Positions 10,981 through 24,138 of a stretch of 64,000 bases of DNA are shown one piece after another; position 1 is the stretch's first letter, and each line of letters starts with the position of its first letter. The DNA comes from Neckera pumila (lineage: Eukaryota; Streptophyta; Bryopsida; Hypnales; Neckeraceae), in assembly GCA_963969595.1 (NCBI GenBank), contig OZ018414.1:24287660-24351659 (forward strand), in the 5' to 3' direction. The position numbers were made by a program, and so were the translations under genes. The notes under the pieces are model-generated. The model saw only the letters and a list, made by a program, of their open reading frames with translations. It had not been told where the DNA came from and did not search any database.

Positions 10981-11908
10981 AGTAAACGTATGGAAGTTGC
11001 TTCAGAACCGTGGGAGATATGAGTTGGCAGGAGGACAACAAGACCAGCCATTGAGAAGGAGTTTGATGTATCAGCAATCCTCATATGCTGTTGCCGGTCA
11101 GTTTGTAGTGCTAGGTGTCTACCTTGTAGTTTGTGGCACAAGTTTCGATGCACTGAAGGTGCCAAAATTTCCGGAAATTGGTACACCATTAGGGAACATC
11201 TGACCCCACTCCTTGGCCAAATTTTTATGGAAGAGTCACCTTCCATGAATTGTGGCAAATTTTCAAAGTGCCGCAACCCCCAAAAAAACCTTGCCGCGGT
11301 CATAGTCAACCCATGTTTGACCTTTATAATCCTTGAAGGTATATGATAAAATATCCCCTTATTTTCTCAAAACCTAGAATTGCAAAGTCTCTCTCACTTC
11401 GAATGGTCCGTCTGCGCGGATCTAATTTTTCCGTCGTTTGGCCTACCCTGAGCATCCGCAAGTCCACTGTGGCCTCATTTCCCTGATTTTGAGCTAGGCG
11501 CTTAGTGGTTAACTCTTGATTTAATCCAGCATGCAATGGATTTGAAATTATTGTTGTATTGTACATATAAATTACAGTGTTTGAAGTCATGTTATAAATG
11601 AAAGTGACCTTATCACTTGTAATGTACGTTAGAGAATTAGGAGACTATAATTAGCATAACATTCAATAGCCTTCAAAGAGGCTACCTTTCCCTTTTTGGA
11701 GACCTCATCCACAAAATTCATCCTCACATGATCAATGTAAGCTTGAGTACCAAAATAGTGGCAAAACATTATATGTTCTATTTTCTATTGTTAATTCTAG
11801 GACCAGACATACAAAATAATCAACAAATATGTGTAGAAAAAGATGTTGGCAAAGAATCCAATGAATAATACATTATAAATATTTGCCATCAATAATATGT
11901 TTTGGATT

Positions 11909-12540
11909 CACTAGTGAAAAAACAACTTTATATATATATACATGGGGCAGTAGGAGGTAGAACAACCTATGAGGGATAATAAATTAGAATTTGTACTCAT
12001 AGTTAAGTCATAAAAAAGCACACATAGTTAAGTCATAAAAAAAAAGTGTATTAAAAGTAGAATTTCAGACCTCATTTGGGCATAGTAGAGTAACTTTTCT
12101 CAAAAAACTTTGAATAGAAAATGGTGGTGAATGAAGACAAATTTCACTTCCAAAAATCCGTTTGGCATTTTGAATCTCCAATCAAAAGTTATGTATGAAT
12201 TTGAGAGAGGGATTGGAATGGACATTTTCTTTAACATTTTTAAAAATCCTCTCTCAAATTTTTCCATAACTTTTGATTGGAGATTCAAAATGTCAAATAG
12301 ATTTTTGGAGGTGAAATTTATCTTCATTCACCAACTTTCTTTTGTTCAAAGTTTTTTGAAAAAAGTTATTCTACTATGCCTAAATGAGGTCTGAAATTCT
12401 ACTTCAACCACAATTCCTACTTTAATTTTACTTAACTATGAGCGGTTGAGAAACTACAAATTTCAATTTATATATTCCACATGGGTTGTTCTACCTCCTA
12501 CCACCCCATGTGTATATGAAAAGCTTCTCTTGTCACTTGA
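11909..12540. mobile_element. foldback element, ~630 bp, CACTA-like ends
   Basis: The two halves are inverted complements. The left end has CACTAGTGAAAAAAC, then CATGGGGCAGTAGGAGGTAG. The right end gives, on the other strand, AAGTGACAAGAGAAG, then CATGGGGTGGTAGGAGGTAG. The middle (about 12170-12290) pairs TCCAATCAAAAGTTATG with CATAACTTTTGATTGGA. Arms of ~300 bp meet with almost no loop. No clear target duplication is visible. Two mirror-image open frames (12100-12327 minus, 12131-12394 plus) are by-products of the palindrome. Confidence 0.8.
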
Positions 12541-12766
12541 GAACACAAAACATGAATGACAATTACATATGTAATTCAAGCATTAAGATAACTGATCTCT
12601 ATAAATTGATTGCCATTTTGAATAAGTTAGCTATTTTAATTACAGTTTTATTTCAAAGTACTTAATTTGCCATTAACTCCATTGTGCAACTACGACCTTG
12701 TAACTAATCCCGAAACCTTGTTGAGTTTTGACAAGTTTTGACAAGTGTCCTTGTAGTCACTAATTT

Positions 12767-12831
12767 GGTGTGGAATATACCACACCATTTCATCCCTTGG
12801 ATGAATTGATGTGGTATATTCTACATCAGTT
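12767..12831. repeat. short inverted repeat
   Basis: Arms of about 30 bp around the centre near 12799: GTGTGGAATATACCAC on the left and GTGGTATATTCTACAT on the right, continued by TTTCATCC/GGATGAA. The left arm is also nearly palindromic on its own. Probably the remnant of a tiny MITE. Confidence 0.7.
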
Positions 12832-13347
12832 TGTCCAGAGAATTCAGTAGCAATGATTGCTATTGAATGTTATGAGAGCTTGGAAGTCCATATTGGTATA
12901 ACAAATTTTTTTTACTAATTCTTCACACCTTCCAATTGCAGAAGGAATTGCACTTGATAAGGCAGAACGTTAAATCTATCCTATAAAGTGGGACTAGCAA
13001 GGTGAAAACGCAGGAATCCAAGATAAAAGTAAAAAAAAAGCCCCCTAGTTTGTGCCATTTCTAGGAAATGTTTAGACCTCATCTAGCTAATTTGGGGTCT
13101 CTAATTGCAAATATAAATTCCAAATTTGCAAATTTTATCATGTATGGTATATTAAAAAATTTTGCATTATCTCCAGGGCATAATTCTTGCAATTTCAATG
13201 TGCCGGTCCCATTTCATGAGATGGGTTTAACGTCCTGCCTTGGTAAGTTATCGCTGGTCTGTTTCTCTGAACTTCTAGCTTGGCTGACCTAGCATGGCAT
13301 GGCAGGTGTGCACGTGCATGAAGAGGAGCACCGGCCACCGCCAACCG

Positions 13348-13500
13348 CCCTAAACCCTAAAAACCAATGATCCTAAAATTGGCTAAATTTTGCTTGGTTT
13401 CTACTTAATTTTTTCATGCCCTCAATGTAAATTCCAGAAAAATCTTCCAAAAATGAACATTTGGCTAAAAACCCTGAAGATCGCTGCCCTAAACCCTAAA
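13348..13500 (+). promoter_or_regulatory. two telo-box motifs upstream of NUP62
   Basis: CCCTAAACCCTAAA occurs at 13348-13361 and again at 13487-13500, 363-515 bp before the NUP62 start codon. In plants, telo-boxes (AAACCCTAA) are frequent in promoters of housekeeping and cell-proliferation genes and are bound by TRB/telobox-binding proteins. Whether they act on NUP62 is inference from position. Confidence 0.6.
13381..13478 (+). repeat. dispersed ~98-bp repeat, copy 1
   Basis: Runs from GGCTAAATTTTGC to AACCCTGAA and matches 59357-59453 in the same orientation over its whole length with few differences. It sits between the two telo-boxes in the NUP62 upstream region, so part of that promoter is repeat-derived. 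Confidence 0.85.
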
Positions 13501-13862
13501 CTACACCTGGCCTGGCGGATGGCGGGGCGCGGCAAAGGGATGTGCGCGGGCTCAATATCCCCTTGCATTTCTGGCCGTTGTGCATCTCCGGCGGGCATCG
13601 ATTGCTCGACGATATGTCTGTTCAATCTGTGCTCGCCGCGTTTGTTTTCCCCGCGATTCTTCATCCCACAGACTCATTTTGGGTCGGGCTTTCAAGCTCA
13701 CCATGATTGGGGCTGCCTTTGTAATTCTCTTCAGTTTATCATAGTCAGCTCTGATTATTTTTGGGTCGGTTATGAAAGCGAAATAAGTTAACCGAAGCAA
13801 TCAACTTCAGGAACTTGATCGAGAGAGAGAGTTGCAATTGTAGGAGCCTTGTGGAGTATACA

Positions 13863-16800
13863 ATGTCGGGCTTCCTAGGATTGAACGCTTCTTCGCAGAG
13901 CACGCCGACGTCGTTCTCTTTTGGTACGTCTTCTGCTCTAGCATTTGGTTCTGGTTCGACAGGTAGTGTTCCTGGTGGAGGAAACCTGTTCGGAGGCGCA
14001 TCCAAACCGGCGTTTGGTTTTGGAGGGGCTACGGTTTCCTCGGGCGGGGTTTTTGGGTCATCCACCTTGGGAAGCACTGGCCTTTTCGCCGGAGCTTCCT
14101 CTTCCCCCTCTCCCTTTGGCGTTAGTTCGTCTTTTGGAACTCCCTCCTCTCAAGCTGCATCGATAACTCCTTCTCCACCTTCATTCGCATTTACACAATT
14201 ATCCTCCGCTGCCCCAAGCGCAAACTCTGAAGCTCTCTCTATGTTTGGAGCCTCCTCTTCTCTTTCTGGAAATACAAATGCGGAATCATCTACCACTCCA
14301 GTGTCCTCTTCAGCTTCTTTGGGAGCTCCTCCCAATGCAGGAGCTTTTTCCGTATTCGGAGGATCATTTGGGAATTCAGGATTTGGGTCTGGTGCTGCGA
14401 AATCGTCATCGGCCGCAGCAACGACAAGTGCAACTGCAATGCCTTCAGGTGATTGCGCTGCCTTTCAATTCTGGCTTTCAGCTTTCTGCTCAGGGAATTC
14501 GAGTAGGATTACCTAGTGTTAATATTCTGATTTCAGCATGATTCATGGGACATTACTGGCCAATACTGTCTCTTGACCCCTACTAACGTTATTGTGCTGA
14601 CAAGTTAATCTCCCAGAGTTCCTATGTCTGCTGTGTCACTCATTTGTAGAAATATTAGGTCCTGCGTGTGCAGACTAAGCGTCTCTGTTATCATGTCGTT
14701 TCTGTTTCATTGAAGAGCACCCGTTCAGCTCGGATCATGTACTTGTTTATTCACAAAAAACATGAATTATTTGACAATGACGAAGATTCGTACTCCTAAC
14801 TGCAAGTGCGTACTTAGATGTGCCGTTTAGTTTACGTTTTGTCCATTCAAACACATGGAAGGATTAAGAGTGATTAGGATTTAGGGTTTCCTCTCCCGAA
14901 TGCTAGTAGAACGGTTAAGAGGTGGCCGTGTAAACAATATACCACATTTTGTTTTAGCGGTAGTTAGAATACAGATCTTCAGGATACAGAATAAAGATTT
15001 TGGTGATATCTGTTCTAGGGAAGGGACTTATCAAGATTTAGGCGTGTCTTATGCAGTTCTTATATGTCTTCGCGTATAACTCTGAACATCAATTTCCTTG
15101 CATCTTAAATTTGCAGCTGCATCATCTGTATTTGGCCCTAGTCCCATATTCGGAGGGAGCAAGCCTGCGAACCCAGCATTTGGCATTACTTTAGGGATTC
15201 CCCAGTTTAATCCCTCTGCTTCAACCGCTTCATCTGATTCACCTTTCGTTGGCTCGTCGGCTTATTCTCCGGCGCAATCAACTCTTGTAGCAGCAACTTC
15301 TTCCTCCCCTCCTGGATTTCCCATTGCGGCTAGTCCAAGCGCCACCACGACCTTTGGGTCTGCAAGCAAGTCTACCATCGCGGTAACCTCGTCATCATCT
15401 GCCGCAACGATGAGTCCCTTTTCTGGTTTTTCTTTCGGTTCGAGTGTAACACCGGCTGCGAAGACTGCGCCGGCCTCTAGCTCTGCATCCGGTATAGCAA
15501 TCACGACCCTGAGCCGGCCTCAAGATTCATCGTCCCCTCAAAATGGCGGGTCTAAGTTCGGATCCACAATTGCTTCTGCTGCAGCACCTTCCGCTTCAGC
15601 GAGTGCATCTCCTGCTGCTTCAAGTGGGTTTGCATTTGCCGCTACCACTTTAGGATCCTCGGCAGGTACGAATCCCTTTCTAGATCAGTGCATATGGCAG
15701 TAAACTGCTGCAGGCAACCTGTGATATGGCTCAGAATATTACTATTCTTGGATTGTCAGTGTCGTTTTTATCTTGGAGCATTGTTTTGACTGTGTCCTAT
15801 GCAGGATAGGGTTATTGTTATGAGCATATAGGTTGGCTTTGGTTGGGAGTCTTGGCGTGGCTTGAAAATACATTTGGTCAACGCATGGGGTTTGGCTTTT
15901 GGTCTTAAAATTAGAAGTGAACTACCCCATAAATGAGAGCTTAAACTTTTGAAACTGAGGAGCGAACTTTAAATCAAAGATGAGTAACTTGCTTAAAGGA
16001 AAAGTTTCTGACCCCAGCTTTTTGAGGAGTTTTTTCATTTTCTGGAATCACTTCAGGGTCCAATACTGGAGGTGGATTCAGCCTCAGTTTGCCTGCGAAG
16101 GCATCTACATTTTCAGCTACAACTCCCAGCATAGGTAAACAAAACAGATTTTCTTGACTCTACTCTCAATAGAGCAGTCTGTTCTCTAGATTTTTTCTAT
16201 AGTTTGTCCTTCATGTCTGGTATGTGCGTGTGTTAAATTTTTATAAAATGTCTCTTCAGATAAATCTGGATAAGATCTAGAGCTATGTATATTTACACTT
16301 TTATTTGAGAGGTTGTGCTGCGTGAGTGTGTCATCCTGTGAATTTACAGTTTCATTTTCTTGCGGTCTAGGTTTTGGGATAGCCCCCGGTAGCTCAGGAG
16401 CGGTTAATTTCAGCAAAGTTTCGACCTCTGCCACAACAGCCGCAGCCACCCCGGGGGCGACCATGACAACGGCAACTTCAGCCGTCGCTGTGTCTTCCGC
16501 ACCAGCAACCTCAGCTGCTGGGTGCGTGATATTTAACTTTATCCTGAAGATTTACAGATCTAATCAGTTTAGAGTACGTCGCAATTTAAGTTTTACACAA
16601 GAGTCATGGAAAAAACTATGATATGATTTGCCAAGAGGAGTTTGCGCAGTGTAGGTCTGCTGGCTAATATTATCATTTTGCTTTGTGGAGTAATCTGTGC
16701 AGTTTTAATGTGTAGGCTACTATCACGTAGGTGTTAGGTTTGATGAGTGTATTACTTGGTTAGATGGTCAAGTACGTGTCTGAAGCTGTGAGTATCTCTT

Positions 16801-19755
16801 AGGAGCAATGAGGGTGGGCGATTGGGTGTTCTGATTTCGTCTCTTCTCTTTTTGCAGAGAAGTAGGAGCTCTCTCTACCACACCTATACGGACTGCAAAA
16901 CCTCCTTCAGAAATTGTTGGAAAGACTGTAGAAGAGGTAATTCTGGCATTTGTTTCACTTGTCTCTTTTGGTCCTGCCGGATACATCAAAACTATAAGTA
17001 ATGGATGCAATTGCGTAATTCTGTCGATTTCCGTCAGCTAGAATACTTTTCTACTTGCAGGTCAAGTCTCTGTTAAGTGCTCTTTGTGGCTTTGGAAATG
17101 GTTGTAGATTATCAGAGAATGGACTCATGAGCTTCAGGAACGGACATCAAAGTTCCGCAAGCAGGCAGAGTCCTTGGGCGAATGGGATGGAAGGATTCTT
17201 GGGAATCGGAACTTGTTGATTAAGCTCGAGGTATGTTCTTTGGGATTTTCCACTACTCTGACGTTTGAGGCCCCAACGTTGGTCCGCTCTGCTTTCAGTT
17301 GGTGGATATACATTTTTGTGACCTCTTAAATTCTATGCTTTTAACCACAGTTGCAAGTGGTAGGGTCATTAGCCAAATTTGCCTACGCGTAATTAAGAGT
17401 TATGAAAATTTAGTAAATATTAGCTGTGTGCATCAACCTGTCATTGGCTCCTAAGTTTATCTTTGGTTATACATCATGAAATTTGGAGTCCGCTTTTTGA
17501 TTCCCAATACCTAGTGCCGAACTTTCTGGATTAATGATCAGGTTCCGGTTTGTTGCTGATTCTCCTCTATGGGAGAAATTTCTTTTATTAATGATGCCTC
17601 TTTTATAGCAAAAACTGACATGGTGAATATTTTACCTCAGAGTGAGATGGCATCAGTTGTTGAATTACAACACAGCGTTGAGCGACAATTGGAACTTATT
17701 GAGACTCACCAGCAGGAGGTGCCCGCAGTCAATACCATTTGAATTTATTTTTCTGTTTGTTACCAACGTTTGTTTCACGCAATGTCGGGGATGACTCTAA
17801 ACTGGTGAGCTCTACTTCATCTGCAGGTGGAGAAATCATTGGAAACTATAGAGGAGGAAGTTGAAAAGTTATATAGGAATGAGCGACCCAGCTTATTGGA
17901 AGATGAAGCTGCCGCTACTCGTGATTTGATGTAAGCGTGTCTTTATCCCTTATCATTGAAGAGTGCAACATACTGGCCTGCCTCCTCATTTATATTAATT
18001 TGTGTTTATGTTGTATGATACAGATGTTTGCGCTGTTCTTGTACATGTGTTGTTTTCTTTTACCTTTTTAATGATAAAATGGAGGAAGTGAATCAGTATC
18101 CAGGAATTAACTTACGCGATACTATCATTTTAAGTTGATTAAATGGTATAGAACAGCAATTGATTTGCTGCAGTCGGGAATCTTATCTTGGATCCAACTG
18201 TAATACTTTCCTCAGATCATGTCACGAAGTTGATTTGTGTGGCAAGTTCTAACGAATCAAAATATGGATCAGGTTTGAGGAAGCAGAATTTGTGGAACGT
18301 GAGTTGGAAAGAATGGGTGAGCAGGTCAAAGAAACGATTCAGAATCTGAATACCGTTCAGGTACTGCCACGACCTTACAAATCTTTAGTATTCGCTTTTA
18401 AAGTGAACGGGGAAAAATGCTGGCAGTGTTCTTCTTGTATTAGGGGTTGCTTAGATTTGAGACCGAAGCCAAATACTTCAGTTCCCGATTACTTATTTTG
18501 CATGGAATTGTCCTTGCACTCACAATCAGCCCTCCCTACGAAGGTTGTTGTAAATTAGACATATCAATGCGCTATGGATTACAATCTACCCTACTGCCAA
18601 GGTTATCGTAAAATAGACTTGTTCGCAGAGTATGGCCCAATTGACCACAAACAATACACGAACCTGTACTTAACAAACACCAAGAATATGGAGCCATAGT
18701 AGTTGGGGGAACCCTTTGCCATTATTTATTGAGATCTCATTAATAGTATGCCCTACCAAATTCGGCCCCCTCGGAGCAGCTTCATTTCTACAAGTTGGTT
18801 TGGTATCAATTATATCATTCTGTCGTGGGTAACGAATTAAATAACAAGATGAAAGTTTGTTAAATGGATGAAATTTTGATGTCAAGAATGTGAGTTTTTC
18901 CCTCAATGTACCGACTTTGGGAAATAGTGTAGTCGTCATAGCAGTGTATTGCCAGGGGAAAAGAGAAGGCAGCTAATGAATTAAGCTCCCAAAATTCTAG
19001 CACCGTTTTGGTTGGCTTAAGCTCTGCCAATAGAGGACCTAGATTTCATTTCGTCAAGTGCACAAATTGACCTAGTGTAAACCGGCCCTTATTCTCGCCA
19101 TGTCTTATGCGTTTAAGTTGTCCCAATTTGTTTCCTTCAGCTGATATTCTTTGGGCTTCTTTTTGCAGGGTGGAGATTTCGATATGGCAGAAGGAGCAAG
19201 TCCTTTGGATTTGGTTGTCCGCATTTTAAATAACCAGTTGACATCACTGCTCTGGATCGACGAGAAGGTACGAAGAGGACTCTTTACTTGAACACTTCAT
19301 TTGATTCGTTATCCAAGTGTCAAATATGACAAATCAGTGGAGATTAGGTCGTACCTCCACCCTTTGTACCTTTATTCTTCAGTGTTGGGGTATATGTTGG
19401 CTTTTAACTAAAGTTGAGCACTGAAAGTCGCCACTCCGCTACCAAGCTGCGGATGTATCACACAATTTTCTTTTCAGACTGTTTTATAGAGTGTTTTACT
19501 AGCATGGGATTCTTTGATCCTGTCATTGCCTGCTTTGTACCGGGTTTTCTCTTGCAATCAAGAAGTGATTTCATTTCTGTCAAAAATTATGTTGAAAAGA
19601 ACTATATTGACAGAGCGACGAGTCACTGTTCCACATTTTTAACATATTTCTTGCTGTGATAGGCTGCGGAACTTTCAGGGCAAATGCAATTTTTTGCGGA
19701 TCAGGGTGCACTTCTTGATAGAGGGTACATGGGATCTCGTGTACGTTTAATTTGA
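13863..19755 (+). CDS. NUP62: nuclear pore protein NUP62 (11 coding exons)
   Basis: Central-channel FG nucleoporin, partner of NUP58 and NUP54 in nucleocytoplasmic transport. Coding exons: 13863-14448, 15117-15665, 16057-16134, 16371-16521, 16858-16936, 17108-17230, 17641-17718, 17827-17930, 18273-18360, 19169-19267, 19663-19755. All introns are GT-AG and phases agree, giving 2028 nt and 675 aa, close to the usual plant size. Residues 1-~455 are a Ser/Ala/Thr/Gly-rich FG domain with many FG, GFG and VFG repeats. From about residue 473 the Nsp1/NUP62 C-terminal coiled-coil domain begins (EIVGKTVEE, then REWTHELQERTSKFRKQA; later ELIETHQQEVEKSLE and SPLDLVVRILNNQL). The frame is open 48 bp further upstream, but ATG 13863 starts the MSGF... 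FG region. Two telo-boxes lie upstream. A piggyBac-type MITE lies 257 bp after the stop. Identification is firm; single exon ends are manual predictions. Confidence 0.95.
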
Positions 19756-20012
19756 TGTATTACAGTGAGTTAACATTCAGTTAAGTTTAGAGCAGAGGGC
19801 TGAGCTGAGCTGTTTTGCTGCGCAATGTCTGATCTGGAAGTAGATACTATCTGGCAAGGACATGGGATACATGTGGCCAACGTTGAACTTAACCCCTAAA
19901 CGTCTCAATCCTTTTCTGAATTTTTGCACATTTTTGCTTATATCTTTGTACAGAAACATCATTTACCGGAATTTCATGAATTTGGTCATTTAAGGAAGGT
20001 TGTCTTTTGTAG
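19756..20012. other. NUP62: NUP62 3' flank
   Basis: About 257 bp of AT-rich sequence between the NUP62 stop and the first piggyBac-type MITE. The NUP62 3' UTR should lie here. No canonical AATAAA is obvious. Confidence 0.4.
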
Positions 20013-20936
20013 CCCCTAAAGGACCAAGGCCTTTTTTCTGCCAAAAAACAATCAAAACTACCATTTCTATAGCAAAGAGTAAAAAAAATTGAAAATTGTT
20101 TTTATTTTGACATCTAACCGTAGGATCTGATACCTAACTAGTATGACAATGTGTGGAAAAAATTTCAAAATTTTTGACCACACAAATTGCAAGATATCTA
20201 CGTTTAAAGTGAAAAAAACAAGTTTTTCAGCACATTGCGGGACTAGACTTTATGACTTTGAGCATTTTTAACCAAAAATTTTTGCACTACAAAGTTTTGA
20301 GCTTTCAATCTTTATAGTGGAGAATTGAGTTGAAAGGCTAGGGAAAAAAAAGAAATCCAAAAAAACTTAATTTTCATTATAAAAAAAATTGTTAAGTAGA
20401 AGTAGATATGAGATAGAAGGAAAATCTAAAATATTAGTATCTTTTATATGGAATTAGAAAACACTAATTCCAATGGTGAGATTGTTTTAGCAAAAAAACT
20501 AGACCTTGTGGAACTTTTTTTTTTGAAAAATTGTAAAAATTGCATTCAAAAATGAATCTTACAAGTTATTTTTATCAGAAAGATGCTCTAAGTGCCCAAA
20601 AAGCAAGAATGTTCATAACTTTCTCATAACAAATCCAAATGAAATGAGTAAAAGCTTCCCAAATAGACAAAAATATAATCTGTAAGAAAAAAAAAAAAAA
20701 AAATTAAAAAAAAAAATTGCAAATGTTTTTTGTTGCCCCATGTCCCTTGTTTTGAGCTTATTTGGGCATAACTTTTTTTCCCGGGCATTGATTCGAAAAA
20801 AAAACTATATTCCCATGAAGCTTATCAATTTTTCTATTTCAAAAAAAAATTTCAAAAAATCATGACAGAAATTCAGCCCATAGGTACCTGCTCAAAATCC
20901 CATTTGTCCTCCGAAGGGACAATGGTCCTTTAGGGG
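20013..20936 (+). mobile_element. piggyBac-type MITE, group A copy 1
   Basis: Starts CCCCTAAAGGACCAAGG and ends CAATGGTCCTTTAGGGG, so the ends are inverted complements over about 13 bp. Length is 924 bp. The interior matches copies at 47801-48729 and 50673-51579. The right subterminal region has the small hairpin GTCCTCCGAAGGGAC. The flanks are GTAG and CTAG, not TTAA, so the target duplication has mutated or was lost. No coding capacity. Confidence 0.85.
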
Positions 20937-22847
20937 CTAGATTCAAATATTACATAGGATGAATGAGCAGTTAGTTAAGGTAAAGCAGCCCATTGTGGTT
21001 GGATGACCCATAGTAGACACCTAATGATCCTATGACAATTTTTTTGGCCATAATCAATGTCTAACTTGACATCAATATAGTGATTAGTGACCTCATTAGG
21101 AACACTTGCTTTTTTAGTGTAAATCATTGTAGGAAGTGACTTTTCATGGCCTTCTACATTAGAAATTATTGTGACCACTTTAGATGATTAAATTAAGAAT
21201 ATTTGATACAAATTTTTGTTGGTTACAAAGTACTCTATTGACTCTTTTGGATAGATCACTTCAAGAATCCGTAACAAATATATTTTGTTTAAAAAATATA
21301 ATTTCAATTGATCTCACTATATCTCACACTTGTCTTTACGTAGGAAAAACTTTGAAAACTTTCAGCAATGGCATGAGGATAGATTCCAATTTTGACCACA
21401 ATGTGTTGGTTTACTTTAGTGCCTTTGAAGCCCTTTGTTCATTGTCCAAAATATGGATGTCGGAACGCTTTGGGGTTAATACAAGTATTAAACCTTACAG
21501 ATATCACCTATGTCTGGATAGGATGGTGGAAGAAGGATTCAATATATACCTTAACCTTGTAAAGACGAATTGGTCTTTGTAGAAATCTTTTTTGATATTG
21601 TGCATCATCTATTTTAAGAAAATAAAAAATACTCATTCAAGGTCAAACTATTATGCAAGGCCTCCCCTTTTTGCATGAAAAAACAAAGATGAGTAATTGC
21701 ACTTCTGTCCTACATACAAAAGTTCTTTGTCATTCATTGAATATTGAATGTTTGTAATAGTATTATAGGGTTAAATTAGTTATTTAGTTAGTTAATTAGT
21801 TTAGTTTTGTTTGTTTGTTTGAGATGTTGAGATCTAAGAAATTGTAAGCCTTAAGGTTGCATTTTTGATACTGCTAGAAAGTTTCCACAAGGAAGAGTGC
21901 ACTGATTTTGTTTCATGGCGTTTTGGACCTATGGTGTGAAAGTTATAGATCTTTGAATTATTTTTTAATTATTTTTTAATTGAAAAATTGAACCACGTTA
22001 TCTTTTATTTTAAAAAAAGTAGAATTTTTGCATTGCATCAATCCAAATACCATTAAATAAAGCCCTTGCTTTCCTTAATGTATAAAAGATATCAAATTTC
22101 AAAGTTTTTACAAAGTAAGAACTTACAAAATAATAAGACATAAGCATCAAGTGCGAACAAATAGGTCATTATTCATCCTTGAAAGTACACTGCAAATCAC
22201 TCTAGGAAATTAGCTTGATAAATATAGGGTATTTTTTTTTACTTTTTTTTTTTTTCAGTTTTCAACACCTGGTCCTTCACAAGGCCAAGTTGACACATAC
22301 CTTTAATCATTGTGGTTCTTGATACATGCCCTTATCTAGTGGTCTAACAAAAATTTGAAGTCACTTTTCCTATATAACATTGATGCAAATCTATTGGATT
22401 TTAAATACTTTTTTCAATCTATATTACAAATTTGTCACAAACCTTTGTTGATAAGCAATTAAAAACATTTTAATTTAAACACATTTTTTATATTTTTGAA
22501 TGCACTAACAACATGCTACAACCATCATTGACGATTTATAGTAGCTCTCATGATGTTTATATTCTTTAGTTATCAAAACTAAGTTTCATACTACAAACAT
22601 TTTCATGCAATTTTTTAATTTCTTTGTCTTAAAATTTTTAAGTCATTTATTTCACTTGTAGATTTTGCACACAACATTTCTAAGAGTTTTTCATAAATTT
22701 TAAGCATATACATAGGAAATTGTTTGTATAGTTTTCTATGTGCTATAACATTATCAAGTCAGGTGATAAAGATATCCCAAATAAATTGGTTATAATTTTT
22801 GCTATTCTAATTCATGTATCTTAATCTTACTATAAATACTCTCAACA
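20937..22847. other. AT-rich DNA, no recognised gene
   Basis: Contains a 132-codon plus-strand frame (21184-21582) and a 67-codon minus-strand frame (20975-21178) with no recognisable domain. These could be fragments of a dead element. The rest is A/T-rich with homopolymer runs (for example near 22230-22255). Confidence 0.4.
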
Positions 22848-23831
22848 TTGTACAGTAGGATCTACTTCATTTACGATTTTTTGCTCCAGGGCAATTTTCA
22901 CTAGCAAGTTCCTACACTTTAATAAGCTATATTATGCTAAAAAATGAATCAATTTCCAAACTGCAAGTTGGATTGGAATTGTAGAGAAGAGTACTTTATC
23001 ACCATAAAAAATATGTACATGTAGGTTCAAAATCATACAACATTCGGGATGTTTTTTGTACACTATCTACCATCTCGTAGTATTACCTTTCTCCAAAAAT
23101 TTTGCTCACATTCGATGGGGCATGTTTGAGATGATGGTTTGTAGTTGTTGTAGAAACATTTGATTCCATTCTATTTGAAACGCCTGTATGATTTTTTGCT
23201 TATTCTGCAATCCATTGCAAAAATTCTTTGACTACTAGTTTTCATTACAGAGTTCAACAACTTTAGGAAGTCCTAGCATGCTAAAAAACAAACCAATTTT
23301 GAAACCGCAAATTGTGTTGGAATTCCAATGAAGTGCACTTCAAGTGCATTTTTCATAATAAGTGAAAAATGTGAAACCCAAAATCATACAACAATTTGGA
23401 TTTCTTCAATACACTATCTACCATCCTTTGGAAGACAGTCAAAGTTTTTTGCAATGGGATGAAGAATAAGCAAGAAATCATACAAGCAATTCAAATGTTA
23501 TAGAATGAAGTGTCTCTACAACAACTACAAACAATCATGTCAAACATCCCCCATTGAATGCTAGCAGAGATTTTGATGAAAGGTGGTACTACTAGGTAAT
23601 AGATAGTGTACAAAAAACATCCAAAATGTTGTATGATCTTGAATTTTACATGTAAATATTTGTTATGGTGATGAAGTACTCTTCTCTACAATTCCAAAGC
23701 AACTTGCAATTTAGAAATTGATTCATTTTTGAGCATGAGATTGCTTATTGAAGTTTAGGAACTTAGTAGTGAAAACTGCCAGGGAGCAAAAATTTGTAAA
23801 TGAAGTAGACCTTATTGTACATACATTGTTT
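22848..23831. mobile_element. foldback repeat with two direct and one inverted copy of a ~270-400 bp unit
   Basis: Sequence from ~22850 to ~23235 reappears inverted at ~23430-23831. Shared marks are AGTAGGATCTACTTCATTTA with TAAATGAAGTAGACCTTATT, and ACACTATCTACCATC with its complement near 23600. A third, diverged, direct copy lies between (~23230-23425: CATGCTAAAAAACAAACC..., then ACACTATCTACCATCC). No terminal structure or coding region was identified. Confidence 0.7.
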
Positions 23832-23851
23832 CAATGCACATTTGAAATATT

Positions 23852-24138
23852 CACTAGTAAATAACTGCACTTTACTTGATAAAAATTGTGTTCTATACAA
23901 CAAAAATGTACGGAATTGGTTTTGTTGAGTTCTCCCTTTGTAACACAAAACTTTGCATTCTAACACAAAATTTTGCATCTTACTTGTCAAATTATGTGTT
24001 GAAACTTTAGAATGCAAAACTTTGCGTTATGAAGGGAGAATTCAACAAAATCAATTCCATACTTTTTTGTTGAGTAAAATGCAATTTTTGTCAAATAAAA
24101 TGCAGATTTGACAAGTAAAATGTAGTTTTCTTCTAATG
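23852..24138. mobile_element. CACTA-type foldback MITE, 287 bp, TSD ATT
   Basis: The left end is CACTAGTAAATAACTGC; the right end read on the other strand is CATTAGAAGAAAACTAC. Inner arms pair around 23890-23965 and 24005-24085. ATT lies immediately on each side (23849-23851, 24139-24141), fitting the 3-bp target duplication of CACTA elements. Confidence 0.7.

Noticed and set aside
10977..11346. Overlapping frames on both strands (110 and 71 aa)
   Set aside because: Neither has recognisable motifs or conserved composition. A chance frame in a slightly GC-richer patch is the simpler reading.
12100..12394. Mirror-image open frames on both strands
   Set aside because: They are the same palindromic arms of the foldback element read from either side; no codon bias or motif supports a protein.
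13348..13500. Interstitial telomere tract
   Set aside because: Only two repeats of CCCTAAA at each place; this fits promoter telo-boxes rather than telomeric DNA or a fusion scar.
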